The notes under the pieces were generated by a model that saw only the letters and a list, made by a program, of their open reading frames with translations, ran no database searches and was not told the DNA's origin. The translations under genes and the position numbers were made by a program. 64,000 nt of DNA from Bacillota bacterium (GTDB lineage: Bacteria > Bacillota_I > Bacilli_A > RFN20 > CAG-826). The stretch spans positions 119,409 to 183,408 of the forward strand of contig JAEWMX010000005.1 in NCBI GenBank assembly GCA_023393065.1. Direction: 5' to 3'. How positions within the stretch are numbered: the stretch's first letter is position 1; each line of letters starts with the position of its first letter. Below are positions 25,074 to 33,576 of the stretch, piece after piece.

Positions 25074-27017
25074 ATGGGAATGTTTAAAACGACGAATGAA
25101 TTGATCGACAAATTTATCGGAAACGATGACGATAAGCGCGCCGACTATCTTAAAAGAGAAAATAGCAACTTTGTCTACTCTTTACCTTTACTACGTAAAA
25201 ACTTGTCAAACCGCGCGGAAGAAGAGTATTTAATGACCCATATCCTTCCCCAAAAGCTCGTCGATCTTTATGAGGACGGGGTCGTTTATATTCACGATAA
25301 ACAACTCAGCTCATACTGCCAGTCAATTTCGTGTCGCGATGTCGCGATGCGAGGAATTCCAAGCTTAGCTAAAAACATGCTCGAATCGGATGCAGCCGCA
25401 TCGCTCTTCACCCTAATTCGCCATTTTAGCAACATCGTGACGCTGATGAGCCAGCAAGTTTCTGGAGCCGTCATGCTCGCCCAAATGACAACCATTCTCG
25501 CCTCCTATCTATATGATGAAGAGTTGCGCGGAGTAGATTATTCCGACAAGCTTCTCGTCAGATTAATGTACCAACTTATTTATGAGTTAAACTTGCCGCT
25601 TCGCGCCGGTTCTGAATCGGCCTTCTCAAACTGCACGCTTGAGTTTGGCAAACCTTCCGAAGATATTAAAGACGAATATGTTGTCATCGGTGGCGAAGCT
25701 CGCGAATATAAATATTCAGAGATTCCAGCCGCTTATTTTGATCGCGTCAATATCGCCTTTATCTCGGCCATGGCAAAAGGCACGAACAAAGGGATACCCT
25801 TAACCTTCCCTTTGATTACCGTTCAAATCGATGATAACTTCAATTATCACAATCCTGTCTTTCTCATGCTCTTAGAAAAGATGTATGCCTGGGGCGGTGT
25901 CTATTTTGAAAACTTCAGAACCGAAGCTTTTAGTGATCCCTATTATAAAAATCTCAACCCCTTAATTAAGGCAAAAGACCCCGCTGTATCGCGAAGCTTA
26001 TGCTGCCGGTTGAATATCAACCTCGGACTCCTTTCGCGCCTTGGCGGTGGCATTTTCGGCTCTTCCGTCGGCAATGTCGGAGCTATTCAAGTCTTAAATC
26101 TCAACATGAATCGCATGCTCATTGAGTTTGGCCATGACGAGCAACTGCTCAGAGATAAAATCCGCGAATACATGGAAATCATGGAAGAAGGTCACCTCGC
26201 CAAGCGGCAATGGGTCGAAGATCACAAAGAACTATATCCGACATTCTTCTCATTTAATAAAAATCTCAAAAACTATTTCAATGTCTTTGCGGTGACCGGC
26301 ATGCACGAAGGTTTGATAAATGTCGGATATCCTCTGGGCATGAATGATCCGCAAGGCAAGATGTACGCACACGAATTAATGCAGTATATGTCGAGCATCG
26401 TCGACGATTTTATCGTCCGTGATAAAGTGGCTTGTGGCATCGAATACGCGCCCGCAGAAAACGCCGGCATCAAATTAGCCCGTAACGACGTCAAATGGGC
26501 TGAGCGCAACGGAAGAAAGATTTTCGTTCAAGGCGAAGCCGATAATGTCTTCTTGACATCGGGCTGCATGCTGCCATTTAGCGAGCCAGACTTCACAAAA
26601 CAAATTGAAAATGCCGCTGAGTTCCAGGGCTATGCGACTTCAGGTTCGATTCTCCATCACTTTATCGAATCAAAAATCGAGCCGGAAATCTTGGCAAAAT
26701 ACATCGAACGACTGTTTAGAAAGCCCATTAATTACATTACCCTTTCGCCGACAGTCAGCAGCTGCTTGTCCTGCGGACAAACACTCGCGGCGACGGATGC
26801 CCTTAACATTACCGAATGCCCTGTCTGTCACAGCAACGACATCGGCACGTACAGCCGCGTCATCGGTTATGTGAGAATGATCGCCCGCAAAAACATCAAG
26901 ATTAACGAAAAAGGTTATTATCGCGGAGATTATAACTTCTGGAGTAAAGCTCGGCGTTTCGACTGGGCGCAGCGTCGGCGTTTCCATGAGAGCGACACCG
27001 ATGATCAAGTACTATAA
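25074..27017 (+). CDS. nrdD: Anaerobic (class III) ribonucleoside-triphosphate reductase
   Basis: This 647-residue glycyl-radical enzyme makes deoxyribonucleotides without oxygen. The zinc site is Cys564/Cys567/Cys582/Cys585 (CLSC, CPVC), and the glycyl radical is Gly598 in SRVIGYVR. Unlike E. coli NrdD, it lacks an N-terminal ATP-cone, so allosteric control by dATP through that domain is absent; the short form recalls the Thermotoga type. GGGAGG eight bases before 25074 fixes the start seven codons downstream of an earlier in-frame ATG. It overlaps nrdG, which activates it. Confidence 0.95.
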   Translation: MGMFKTTNELIDKFIGNDDDKRADYLKRENSNFVYSLPLLRKNLSNRAEEEYLMTHILPQKLVDLYEDGVVYIHDKQLSSYCQSISCRDVAMRGIPSLAKNMLESDAAASLFTLIRHFSNIVTLMSQQVSGAVMLAQMTTILASYLYDEELRGVDYSDKLLVRLMYQLIYELNLPLRAGSESAFSNCTLEFGKPSEDIKDEYVVIGGEAREYKYSEIPAAYFDRVNIAFISAMAKGTNKGIPLTFPLITVQIDDNFNYHNPVFLMLLEKMYAWGGVYFENFRTEAFSDPYYKNLNPLIKAKDPAVSRSLCCRLNINLGLLSRLGGGIFGSSVGNVGAIQVLNLNMNRMLIEFGHDEQLLRDKIREYMEIMEEGHLAKRQWVEDHKELYPTFFSFNKNLKNYFNVFAVTGMHEGLINVGYPLGMNDPQGKMYAHELMQYMSSIVDDFIVRDKVACGIEYAPAENAGIKLARNDVKWAERNGRKIFVQGEADNVFLTSGCMLPFSEPDFTKQIENAAEFQGYATSGSILHHFIESKIEPEILAKYIERLFRKPINYITLSPTVSSCLSCGQTLAATDALNITECPVCHSNDIGTYSRVIGYVRMIARKNIKINEKGYYRGDYNFWSKARRFDWAQRRRFHESDTDDQVL

Positions 27018-27663
27018 AAACCTGTTGCTTACCCTTACCGAAATCAAGGGGCATCCCGCTCTTTTAGTCCATGCACTGACGGGATGCTCTTTTCGTTGTT
27101 TTCACTGTTTTAATTTTAAAGAGCTAATTGACAAAGAACACGATGAGTACTATTTGATTGACGATGTCATAAAATATGTCGTCAGGCAAAAAGATCTATT
27201 CGAGTACATCGTCTTCAGTGGTGGTGAATTTTTAAATGCGCCAATCGATGATTTGGAAAACGATCTCGCGCGAGTTCGCAAAGTAAGCAATAAGCCGATT
27301 ATCATCTACACCAACGGAACAAACTACGACAAAATGAAATTTCTCTCGGATAAAGAATTGGTCGATGGTTTTCATATTGACATGAAATTGCCCTACCACC
27401 TTTTGACTGAAGAAGACTTTGACTTAGTCGAACTTACGCTTGGTCTTCGCCTCAAAAATCTATTGCTTTTTAAAAAGCTTCTCAAAGCCATTGTTTACGC
27501 CGTTAGCAATGATTGCGGATATAGTAAAGTTCGAAGTGTTAGATATCCATTTTTAAGCGATAGTGCTTTTGAAGAGAATCGATCTTTCATTGAATCACTG
27601 AACAACAAATACAAGAAATCAGTTCCATACGAAGTCAATGATTTTATTTACGAAGATGAATAA
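27001..27663 (+). CDS. nrdG: Anaerobic ribonucleotide reductase-activating radical SAM protein
   Basis: This radical SAM enzyme of about 220 residues generates the glycyl radical on NrdD. The 4Fe-4S motif CxxxCxxC reads CSFRCFHC near residue 30, followed by the glycine-rich SGGEFL and TNGTN. It is longer than the roughly 155-residue E. coli NrdG because of a C-terminal extension of about 60 residues. The gene overlaps the end of nrdD by 17 bases if it starts at 27001; an ATG at 26986 is the alternative, and neither has a strong ribosome site, consistent with translational coupling. Confidence 0.93.
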   Translation: MIKYYKNLLLTLTEIKGHPALLVHALTGCSFRCFHCFNFKELIDKEHDEYYLIDDVIKYVVRQKDLFEYIVFSGGEFLNAPIDDLENDLARVRKVSNKPIIIYTNGTNYDKMKFLSDKELVDGFHIDMKLPYHLLTEEDFDLVELTLGLRLKNLLLFKKLLKAIVYAVSNDCGYSKVRSVRYPFLSDSAFEENRSFIESLNNKYKKSVPYEVNDFIYEDE

Positions 27664-27764
27664 TTTGGCTGCAAAAACATGCCTTTTGCGCACTTTTTTA
27701 TGAAAATTGCTTATTTTTCTATATTGATCTGAGTACATTTGATTATTTTGTACAACCGTAGGTG

Positions 27765-27770
27765 TATAAT
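27765..27770 (+). promoter_or_regulatory. -10 box (TATAAT) before Mrp-like gene
   Basis: A perfect TATAAT lies 29 bases before the ATG at 27799. A -35 is uncertain; TTATTT at 27743-27748 would give 16-base spacing. Confidence 0.5.
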
Positions 27771-27798
27771 AACGACGTTGATTTTAGGAGAGAATTTT

Positions 27799-28629
27799 AT
27801 GGAAAAAGAATGCACTCACGACTGCAGCACATGCGGAGAAGCCTGCGATGAAAGAACAGATGAAAAAGTTGATTTTTCTGCGAAACTAAACGAGCATAGC
27901 GCTGTCAAAAAAGTGATTGGTGTCATGAGTGGTAAAGGCGGGGTTGGCAAATCGATCGTCACCTCGATGCTCGCCGTTTTGATGAAGCGGTTGAATCACA
28001 ATGTGGCGATTCTCGACGCCGACATCACCGGTCCCTCGATACCCAAATTATTCGGCTTAAAAGAAAGAGCCTATGCTAACGATTTAGGAGTGATTCCGCT
28101 GACAACTAAAACCGGCATCGATGTCATATCGATAAACCTCTTGCTGGACAACGTCACCGATCCCGTCATCTGGCGCGGGCCAATTATCGGCAACATGGTC
28201 AAAACATTCTGGTCTGATGTCGTATGGAAGGACATCGACTTTATGTTTATCGATATGCCACCGGGAACCGGAGATGTGGCTCTGACCACTTTTCAATCGC
28301 TTCCGGTCGATGGCATCGTCGTCGTCACCTCGCCTCAAGAGTTGGCGTCTTTGATCGTCAGCAAAGCTGTCAAGATGGCACAGATGATGAATATACCGAT
28401 AATCGGCATCGTAGAAAACATGTCGTATTTCCGCTGTCCCGACAACGGCCAAGATTATCCGATATTCGGTGCGAGCCACATCGAAGAAATCGCCTCCGAG
28501 TACAATCTAAAGGTCCTCGCTAAAATTCCTATTGATCCCCATCTCTCCAGCTTATCGGATCTAGGTCTGATTGAACTGTTCAAGGGAAACTGGCTCGATC
28601 AAGTGCCGGAAGTCCTCGAAAAACTATAG
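27799..28629 (+). CDS. Mrp/Nbp35-type Fe-S cluster carrier ATPase
   Basis: This 276-residue P-loop ATPase of the Mrp/Nbp35 group has the deviant Walker A SGKGGVGKS (residues 44-52), DADITGPS and MPPGTGDVALT. The N-terminus carries four cysteines (Cys5, Cys9, Cys12, Cys16), like the ferredoxin-type site of Nbp35. The usual bacterial CxxC near ENMSYF is reduced to one Cys (YFRCPDNG). The protein probably carries Fe-S clusters in the cytosol for clients such as NrdG and the other radical SAM enzymes. AGGAG precedes the chosen start. It is a single-gene unit between nrdDG and the cysteine desulfurase operon. Confidence 0.92.
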   Translation: MEKECTHDCSTCGEACDERTDEKVDFSAKLNEHSAVKKVIGVMSGKGGVGKSIVTSMLAVLMKRLNHNVAILDADITGPSIPKLFGLKERAYANDLGVIPLTTKTGIDVISINLLLDNVTDPVIWRGPIIGNMVKTFWSDVVWKDIDFMFIDMPPGTGDVALTTFQSLPVDGIVVVTSPQELASLIVSKAVKMAQMMNIPIIGIVENMSYFRCPDNGQDYPIFGASHIEEIASEYNLKVLAKIPIDPHLSSLSDLGLIELFKGNWLDQVPEVLEKL

Positions 28630-28641
28630 ATAATTGCAGGA

Positions 28642-28672
28642 TAGAGACTCGCCAATAGCGGGTCTCTTTTTT
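28642..28672 (+). terminator. Terminator after Mrp-like gene
   Basis: GAGAC-T-CGC-CAATA-GCG-G-GTCTC followed by TTTTTT is a clear intrinsic terminator. Confidence 0.88.
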
Positions 28673-28696
28673 ATAGAAAAAGATGAATTGTATTTG

Positions 28697-28705
28697 TGTT
28701 ATAAT
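28697..28705 (+). promoter_or_regulatory. Extended -10 promoter (TGTTATAAT)
   Basis: TGTTATAAT is a perfect extended -10, 25 bases before the GTG start at 28731. It lies downstream of an ATG at 28683, which excludes that ATG as start. Confidence 0.6.
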
Positions 28706-28730
28706 TAAAAATACATTTGGAGAATTACCA

Positions 28731-29834
28731 GTGATTTATCTTGATTATAGCGCGACGACAAAACCTGATATACGCGTCTTAAAATATTATAATTGCGTCA
28801 CTGACAAGTATTTTGCTAATGCAAACTCGCTATATCACATTGGTAGATTAAGCAAAGGCGCGATTCGAAAAGCCAGCACCAAAATATTAAAGATGCTCGG
28901 CTTTGATAATCACGAAATCATCTATACCAGCTGCGCAACCGAAGCCAACAATCTAGCCATTAAAGGCATTATCGAGACCAGCAGAGACAAGCGAAGAATC
29001 ATCACAACCATCCTTGAGCACTCCTCAATCATCGCCCCAATTAACGCCTTGCAACGCAAAGGGATTACCGTAAGCAATGTTCGATTAGATAATCGGGGCT
29101 CAGTTGACCTCAATCACCTCAAGCAACTGATGGGCCCAGATGTCGCCCTCGTGTCAATCGGTTCGGTCAATTCCGAAATCGGGATTCGCCAACCCATTGA
29201 AGAAATTGCCAAAATCGTCCATGAATCAGGAGCCCTCTTTCATTGCGACGCAACGCAGAGCATCGGCAAAGAAATCATTCCTTTAGGTGTTGCTGATCTC
29301 ATAACTTTTTCTGCTCATAAATTTTATGGAATGCAGGGTATCGGAGCCCTCATCAAAAGAAACGGCGTGTCGTTAAACCCGCAACTCAACGGAGGTGCGA
29401 GCACGACCGTTTATCGCTCTGGCACTCCAAACACAACGCTTATTCTCTCATTAAGGAAAGCTATAGAATTGATATATGAGCATCATGATAATAAATATGC
29501 CAAAGTACAGTCTCTCAATTCCTATTTACGAAATCTTTTAGCAAAAATGCCCACGGTCGTTATCAACAGTCCCCAAGAAGGTTTACCGCACATCCTCAAT
29601 TTAAGTTTTTTATCGCATTCAAGCCGCCATGTCGTAGCAAGCTTATCACGGCAAGAAATATATCTTTCTAATCACAGTGCTTGTTCGAGCAACAACCGCA
29701 AATCACTTGCCGTTCTTGCTCTGACCGGCGATGAGCGGCGCGCGCTCTCGAGCCTTCGCGTCAGCATTTCTCATCTCACCACAAAATCAGAACTTAGAAA
29801 ATTTGTTGCCGCTTTGAAGAAAGTGGGCAAATAA
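28731..29834 (+). CDS. Cysteine desulfurase (NifS/IscS-like)
   Basis: This 367-residue PLP enzyme takes sulfur from cysteine to form a protein persulfide. It shows LDYSATTKP at the N-terminus, His97 stacking on PLP (LEHSS), Asp173 (HCDATQS), the Schiff-base Lys197 (SAHKFYG) and the catalytic Cys318 (SACSS) on a short loop. Translation starts at GTG 28731, eight bases after GGAG. No IscU/SufU scaffold gene follows; instead a thioredoxin-like and a DsbD-like gene do, so sulfur may be passed to tRNA thiolation or redox proteins rather than, or as well as, Fe-S assembly. Confidence 0.93.
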   Translation: MIYLDYSATTKPDIRVLKYYNCVTDKYFANANSLYHIGRLSKGAIRKASTKILKMLGFDNHEIIYTSCATEANNLAIKGIIETSRDKRRIITTILEHSSIIAPINALQRKGITVSNVRLDNRGSVDLNHLKQLMGPDVALVSIGSVNSEIGIRQPIEEIAKIVHESGALFHCDATQSIGKEIIPLGVADLITFSAHKFYGMQGIGALIKRNGVSLNPQLNGGASTTVYRSGTPNTTLILSLRKAIELIYEHHDNKYAKVQSLNSYLRNLLAKMPTVVINSPQEGLPHILNLSFLSHSSRHVVASLSRQEIYLSNHSACSSNNRKSLAVLALTGDERRALSSLRVSISHLTTKSELRKFVAALKKVGK

Positions 29835-29838
29835 GAAG

Positions 29839-30108
29839 ATGAAAGCCGTCATTATCTCAGCCATTTGGTGCCCGTCTTGTCTCATCATGATTGGCCGTTA
29901 TCACGAGTTGCGCAACAAATATCCCGATATCGAATTTCTCGAATACGATTACGATCTCGATAAAGCGGCCGTCATAGAGCATAAGGTATGGAAGACCCTA
30001 CCCGTCTTGATTTTATATCAAGAGGGAATTGAAGTCGCGCGTTTTATCGGTGAGAAATCACTAAAAGAAATGATTTTAAAAATCGAGGCCATAAGGCATG
30101 GTAAATAA
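29839..30108 (+). CDS. Small thioredoxin-like protein
   Basis: This 89-residue protein has a thioredoxin fold with the active site WCPSC (Cys11, Cys14) and a cis-proline segment TLPVLILY. There is no signal peptide, so it acts in the cytosol as a dithiol reductant. It starts four bases after the cysteine desulfurase stop and overlaps the DsbD-like gene by 11 bases. A likely role is to pass electrons to the membrane DsbD-like partner; this is inferred from the arrangement. Confidence 0.88.
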   Translation: MKAVIISAIWCPSCLIMIGRYHELRNKYPDIEFLEYDYDLDKAAVIEHKVWKTLPVLILYQEGIEVARFIGEKSLKEMILKIEAIRHGK

Positions 30109-31369
30109 ATGGCAAAAGCTTTTATTGGCCGCCGCTTCCGTTTTTCTTTTGTCCTCGAGCGGAGGAAACATCACTCCCCAGGAGGCCAATCTCGTTGCAG
30201 AACCTCCTTACGAAGTTAAACTCCACTTTTTTTACAGCGAAAGTTGTAGCTATTGCAGCCAAGAAAAAACCTTTCTTAAATCAATTACCGATGATAGCCA
30301 ATACGATAATGTTAATATCGTTTCTTATTTAATCGACGCGAATTTAAAAAGTGGTGAGACCAACCCTGACTATGCTGTTAATATGCAGCTGCTTGAAGAT
30401 GTAGCTGATGTCTTTAATTTTTCAGTCGGCGTTCCAACCACGGCATTAGGCGGAAAGGCGTTTTCGGGATTTGATGTCACGATTCGCTATTTTATAACAC
30501 AAAGCATTGAGCGATACAGCCAAACGCCACAAGTGGATGTCGTCTCCAAAATCATTGAAGAAGGAGTCGAATCAATCGAGCCAGGAGATCTCGACGACAC
30601 CGAGTTGGAAGTAAAACTTCCATTTCTCGGCGTCATTGATCCGCAAGCCATCTCTCTTGGCCTCGTTTCGGTCGTCTTGGGGTTTGTTGATGGGTTTAAC
30701 CCTTGTGCGATGTGGGTTTTGCTGTTCTTGATTTCACTGCTGCTTCCCAATCATGACCGCAAGCGAATTTTTATCCTCGGCGGAGCTTTTATTCTCACTT
30801 CCGCTCTTTTCTACTTCGCGCTGATGATGGCGTGGGTCAATACCGCCGTCTTCATCGCCACTAATTTAGCTTTTCGGATAATTGTTGGAGTATTTGCTTT
30901 AGCGGCCGGTGGCTACAACTTGTATCAATTCATCAAAAACGTTCGCGAAAAAGATGTCGGCTGTGAAGTTACGGACGAGAAGCGGCGCAACAAGCTGATG
31001 GAACGCGTTCGCAAAATTATCACGCAAAACAAATTAATTCTCGCCTTAGTAGGCGTCATTTCCCTGGCGTTAATTGTCAATTTTATCGAACTGGCTTGTT
31101 CCGCGGGCGTGCCACTTGTTTTCGCTTACATATTAGCCCTTAACGGCCTCAGTGGCTGGGCGGGTGTCGGCTATGTCTTGCTCTATATCTTCTTCTTTGT
31201 CCTTGACGACATCATCGTCTTCTTTATTGTGATGTTCACTCTGAAACTAAAAGTCGTCTCCAATAAAATCGCTTTTTACAACCATTTAATCGGTGGCATC
31301 CTGATGCTTGTGATAGGCATTCTGATGATTTTCTTCCCCGCCATTTTACAGTTTAATTTCCTATCCTGA
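30098..31369 (+). CDS. DsbD/CcdA-like membrane protein with extracytoplasmic thioredoxin domain
   Basis: This 423-residue protein combines a signal/anchor (about 1-20), an extracytoplasmic thioredoxin-like domain (about 40-160, active site CSYC) and a CcdA-like six-helix membrane domain (about 190-420). The membrane cysteines are in FNPCAMW and ELACSAG, as in electron carriers of the DsbD/CcdA family. It would move reducing power from the cytosol to the outside to keep surface protein thiols reduced. The order, thioredoxin first and membrane domain second, places both parts in one chain. TGA is the stop codon. Confidence 0.9.
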   Translation: MVNKWQKLLLAAASVFLLSSSGGNITPQEANLVAEPPYEVKLHFFYSESCSYCSQEKTFLKSITDDSQYDNVNIVSYLIDANLKSGETNPDYAVNMQLLEDVADVFNFSVGVPTTALGGKAFSGFDVTIRYFITQSIERYSQTPQVDVVSKIIEEGVESIEPGDLDDTELEVKLPFLGVIDPQAISLGLVSVVLGFVDGFNPCAMWVLLFLISLLLPNHDRKRIFILGGAFILTSALFYFALMMAWVNTAVFIATNLAFRIIVGVFALAAGGYNLYQFIKNVREKDVGCEVTDEKRRNKLMERVRKIITQNKLILALVGVISLALIVNFIELACSAGVPLVFAYILALNGLSGWAGVGYVLLYIFFFVLDDIIVFFIVMFTLKLKVVSNKIAFYNHLIGGILMLVIGILMIFFPAILQFNFLS

Positions 31370-31398
31370 GCACATAACTTATAACATGTATTTATCCA

Positions 31399-31407
31399 TG
31401 TTAATAT
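31399..31407 (+). promoter_or_regulatory. Extended -10 promoter of peroxiredoxin gene (TGTTAATAT)
   Basis: TGTTAATATAAAA occurs here and again at 63877. A short hairpin (GCATC/GATGC, 31419-31438) lies in the leader. I see no convincing PerR box. Confidence 0.45.
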
Positions 31408-31461
31408 AAAAATACAAGCATCATATTTTTTCGATGCACTACATAACATAAGGAGAATAAA

Positions 31462-32139
31462 ATGGAAGAAAATGTTAACCGGATGCCATTGATTGGCGAC
31501 AAAGCGCCTGCCTTCAAGGCAGTCACCACACAAGGGATGATAAATTTCCCAGAAGATTACAAAGGTAAATGGGTCATTCTTTTCTCGCACCCCGCGGATT
31601 TTACCCCGGTGTGCACGACCGAATTCATGACGTTTGCCTCAATGGCTGATGAATTTAAGGCTCTCAATACCGAGTTGGTCGGATTGTCCGTCGACTCTCT
31701 CTACGCCCACATCGCCTGGCTTCGTAAGATTCAAGAGATCAAATGGAAGAATTTTGAAAATATCGAAGTTAAATTCCCGCTGATCGAAGATATTCGCATG
31801 GATGTCGCCAAAGCCTATGGCATGATTCAGCCAGGCCAGTCAAACACGCAAGCCGTCCGCGCCGTCTTCGTCGTCGACCCAAACGGCATCGTGCGCACAA
31901 TCCTTTACTATCCGCTTTCCATGGGCCGCAATTTTGATGAAATCAAACGCATCATTCAAGCTCTGCAAAAAGCTGATACTGACAAAGTCGCAACTCCTGC
32001 TGACTGGCGTCCCGGCGATGATGTCATCATCCCGACTGCCGGTTCATGCGGAACTGCCAAAGAGAGAATGGAAGACACCTCGCCCGATAAGTATTGCTTA
32101 GACTGGTTTATGTGCTTCAAGCGCGAAGGTAAAAAATAG
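31462..32139 (+). CDS. Peroxiredoxin (AhpC/TSA, Prx6-like)
   Basis: This 225-residue peroxiredoxin has the peroxidatic Cys51 in HPADFTPVCTTEF and the RAVFVVDPNGIVR and YPLSMGRN segments of the Prx6/archaeal 1-Cys-like subgroup. Extra cysteines near the C-terminus (GSCGTAK, KYCLDWFMCF) may resolve the sulfenic acid. It reduces H2O2 and organic peroxides, with a thioredoxin as probable donor. AAGGAG precedes the start. It lies between the thioredoxin/DsbD operon and the AmmeMemoRadiSam genes. Confidence 0.95.
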   Translation: MEENVNRMPLIGDKAPAFKAVTTQGMINFPEDYKGKWVILFSHPADFTPVCTTEFMTFASMADEFKALNTELVGLSVDSLYAHIAWLRKIQEIKWKNFENIEVKFPLIEDIRMDVAKAYGMIQPGQSNTQAVRAVFVVDPNGIVRTILYYPLSMGRNFDEIKRIIQALQKADTDKVATPADWRPGDDVIIPTAGSCGTAKERMEDTSPDKYCLDWFMCFKREGKK

Positions 32140-32155
32140 GCGTATCTCAAACCGA

Positions 32156-32189
32156 TAAAAACACTGATGTCCCCCGTCAGTGTTTTTCT
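32156..32189. terminator. Terminator shared by peroxiredoxin and AmmeMemo genes
   Basis: AAAAACACTGA and TCAGTGTTTTT flank a CCCCC-containing loop. A- and T-runs on both sides suit termination of the two convergent units. Confidence 0.85.
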
Positions 32190-33575
32190 TTATTGGTGAC
32201 GAATGACTTCAAAGCGTTCCATGGTATATGGTTCGCTTTTCAAAATACCGGCTTTATTCAAAGCGATGCTTATTTGTTCATCGATAGAATTGACGCCTTC
32301 GATGTTAGGGAGCAGCAATCCGCTTCGACCTCGATGGCGGACGATGACACCATACTTCTTGATATCGAGTTCTCGCGGTGAAGAAATCGCTTCCGGCTCG
32401 TGCAAGATATCGACGCTATAGACGAGATCGGCCAGTTCGGAAATACTCACGGGCGAAAAGCGCGGATCTTCAGTCCCAGAAGAAATGGCGTTTTGGATGA
32501 TTTCTGCGGCAATCGAATTCGTCGTCGGATAAATCGTTCCGATGCAGCCGCGAAGCGTTCCGTGTTTTTTTAAGCTGACAAAAACGCCGGCCCGCGACTT
32601 TTTTAATGCTTCAGGCGCTTTATCTAAAGATAGTGTTTGACCTGTCTTGACATATAACTCAAGTGTTTGACGAGCCAAGGATACGAATTCATCTTCTTGA
32701 CGACGAATTAGTTTTAGTCTTTTTTCTTCATTTTCTTCGTGCTGAGCGCCGTAATTTCTTTTTTCATCCGCTTTTTTGACCGTAAATGAGGCGACGGCAT
32801 AGCCAACTCCAAATGGGCCTTCATATGAAAGGAGTTCAGGATTGATTGCCAGCTGATCTAAGATGCCGGCGAGTATCATCAGCGAGCGGAAACCACATTC
32901 GCCCGCCTTATCAATTACTTGTGGATCGAGATTAAATAGATCGATGAAATTACCACTATTGAGCACTTGGCAAACCGCCTGATCAAATAATGGGCCTTCT
33001 TCCGCATAGCCATAAGGTCCATCGCTTTTTAGCATATGCGACAAGTCACCGCTGGCGATAACGACATATTTTTTATGCGGTTCGCCTCGAATGATTTCTT
33101 GAATAATTTTTCCATAATTATAGTGAGTGAGAAAAGACATTCCAGAGAAAGATACTCGCACCACTTGATATTCTCGGTAGTATTGATTGATAAAATGCAA
33201 AGGTATCATCGCGGCGTGGTCGAGGGGGTTACTAGCTCTACCATCGGTGCCAGCCGGAAAAGAAACATTTTTTGCTGATGAGGATAGTTTTTTAATGAAG
33301 TCGGTATCATGTGAGACATTGAAAGAAATTTGGGGAGCCTGAAAGGCGCCGAAGTGACCTCGCGAGGAACGACCTCCCTCAATGTGGAAATAATCCTCAT
33401 ATGTCAAAGCGTGAGGTGAGATGATAATGAGACAGTCAGGTTTAAAAATAGCGATTTCCTTTGCGACGCGGCGATAGGATGAAATCGTCGCATTAATCGC
33501 TTGTTCATCGCCTCGTCCAATCTCGGGGACAATTAGCGGCGGATGCGGAACGAAATAAGCGCGGAGATTTTTCAT
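32190..33575 (-). CDS. AmmeMemoRadiSam system fused protein: Memo/LigB-like domain plus AMMECR1 domain
   Basis: In this 461-residue fusion, residues 1-270 resemble the Memo/class III extradiol dioxygenase fold (PHPPLIVPEIGRGDE, IISPHA, SNPLDHAAMIPL, VIASGDLSH). Residues 290-461 are an AMMECR1 domain with the signature LRGCIGTI. With the radical SAM protein encoded one base upstream it makes the AmmeMemoRadiSam set, conserved across bacteria and archaea but without an assigned reaction. Memo-type proteins elsewhere bind iron, which leaves open a link to metal or redox handling. Its own ribosome site is poor, fitting translational coupling to the upstream gene. Confidence 0.93.
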   Translation of the reverse strand: MKNLRAYFVPHPPLIVPEIGRGDEQAINATISSYRRVAKEIAIFKPDCLIIISPHALTYEDYFHIEGGRSSRGHFGAFQAPQISFNVSHDTDFIKKLSSSAKNVSFPAGTDGRASNPLDHAAMIPLHFINQYYREYQVVRVSFSGMSFLTHYNYGKIIQEIIRGEPHKKYVVIASGDLSHMLKSDGPYGYAEEGPLFDQAVCQVLNSGNFIDLFNLDPQVIDKAGECGFRSLMILAGILDQLAINPELLSYEGPFGVGYAVASFTVKKADEKRNYGAQHEENEEKRLKLIRRQEDEFVSLARQTLELYVKTGQTLSLDKAPEALKKSRAGVFVSLKKHGTLRGCIGTIYPTTNSIAAEIIQNAISSGTEDPRFSPVSISELADLVYSVDILHEPEAISSPRELDIKKYGVIVRHRGRSGLLLPNIEGVNSIDEQISIALNKAGILKSEPYTMERFEVIRHQ

Positions 33576-33576
33576 G

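Noticed and set aside
28683..28730. ATG start for the cysteine desulfurase 16 codons upstream
   Set aside because: It lies before the TGTTATAAT promoter, and GTG 28731 has a good ribosome site and gives the normal N-terminus.
3661..31369. Mycoplasma-type recoding of TGA as tryptophan
   Set aside because: TGA terminates the SDR gene at 3664 and the DsbD-like gene at 31369, and Trp is encoded by TGG throughout.
31370..31461. PerR box before the peroxiredoxin gene
   Set aside because: The AT-rich region has no convincing TTATAATNATTATAA repeat.
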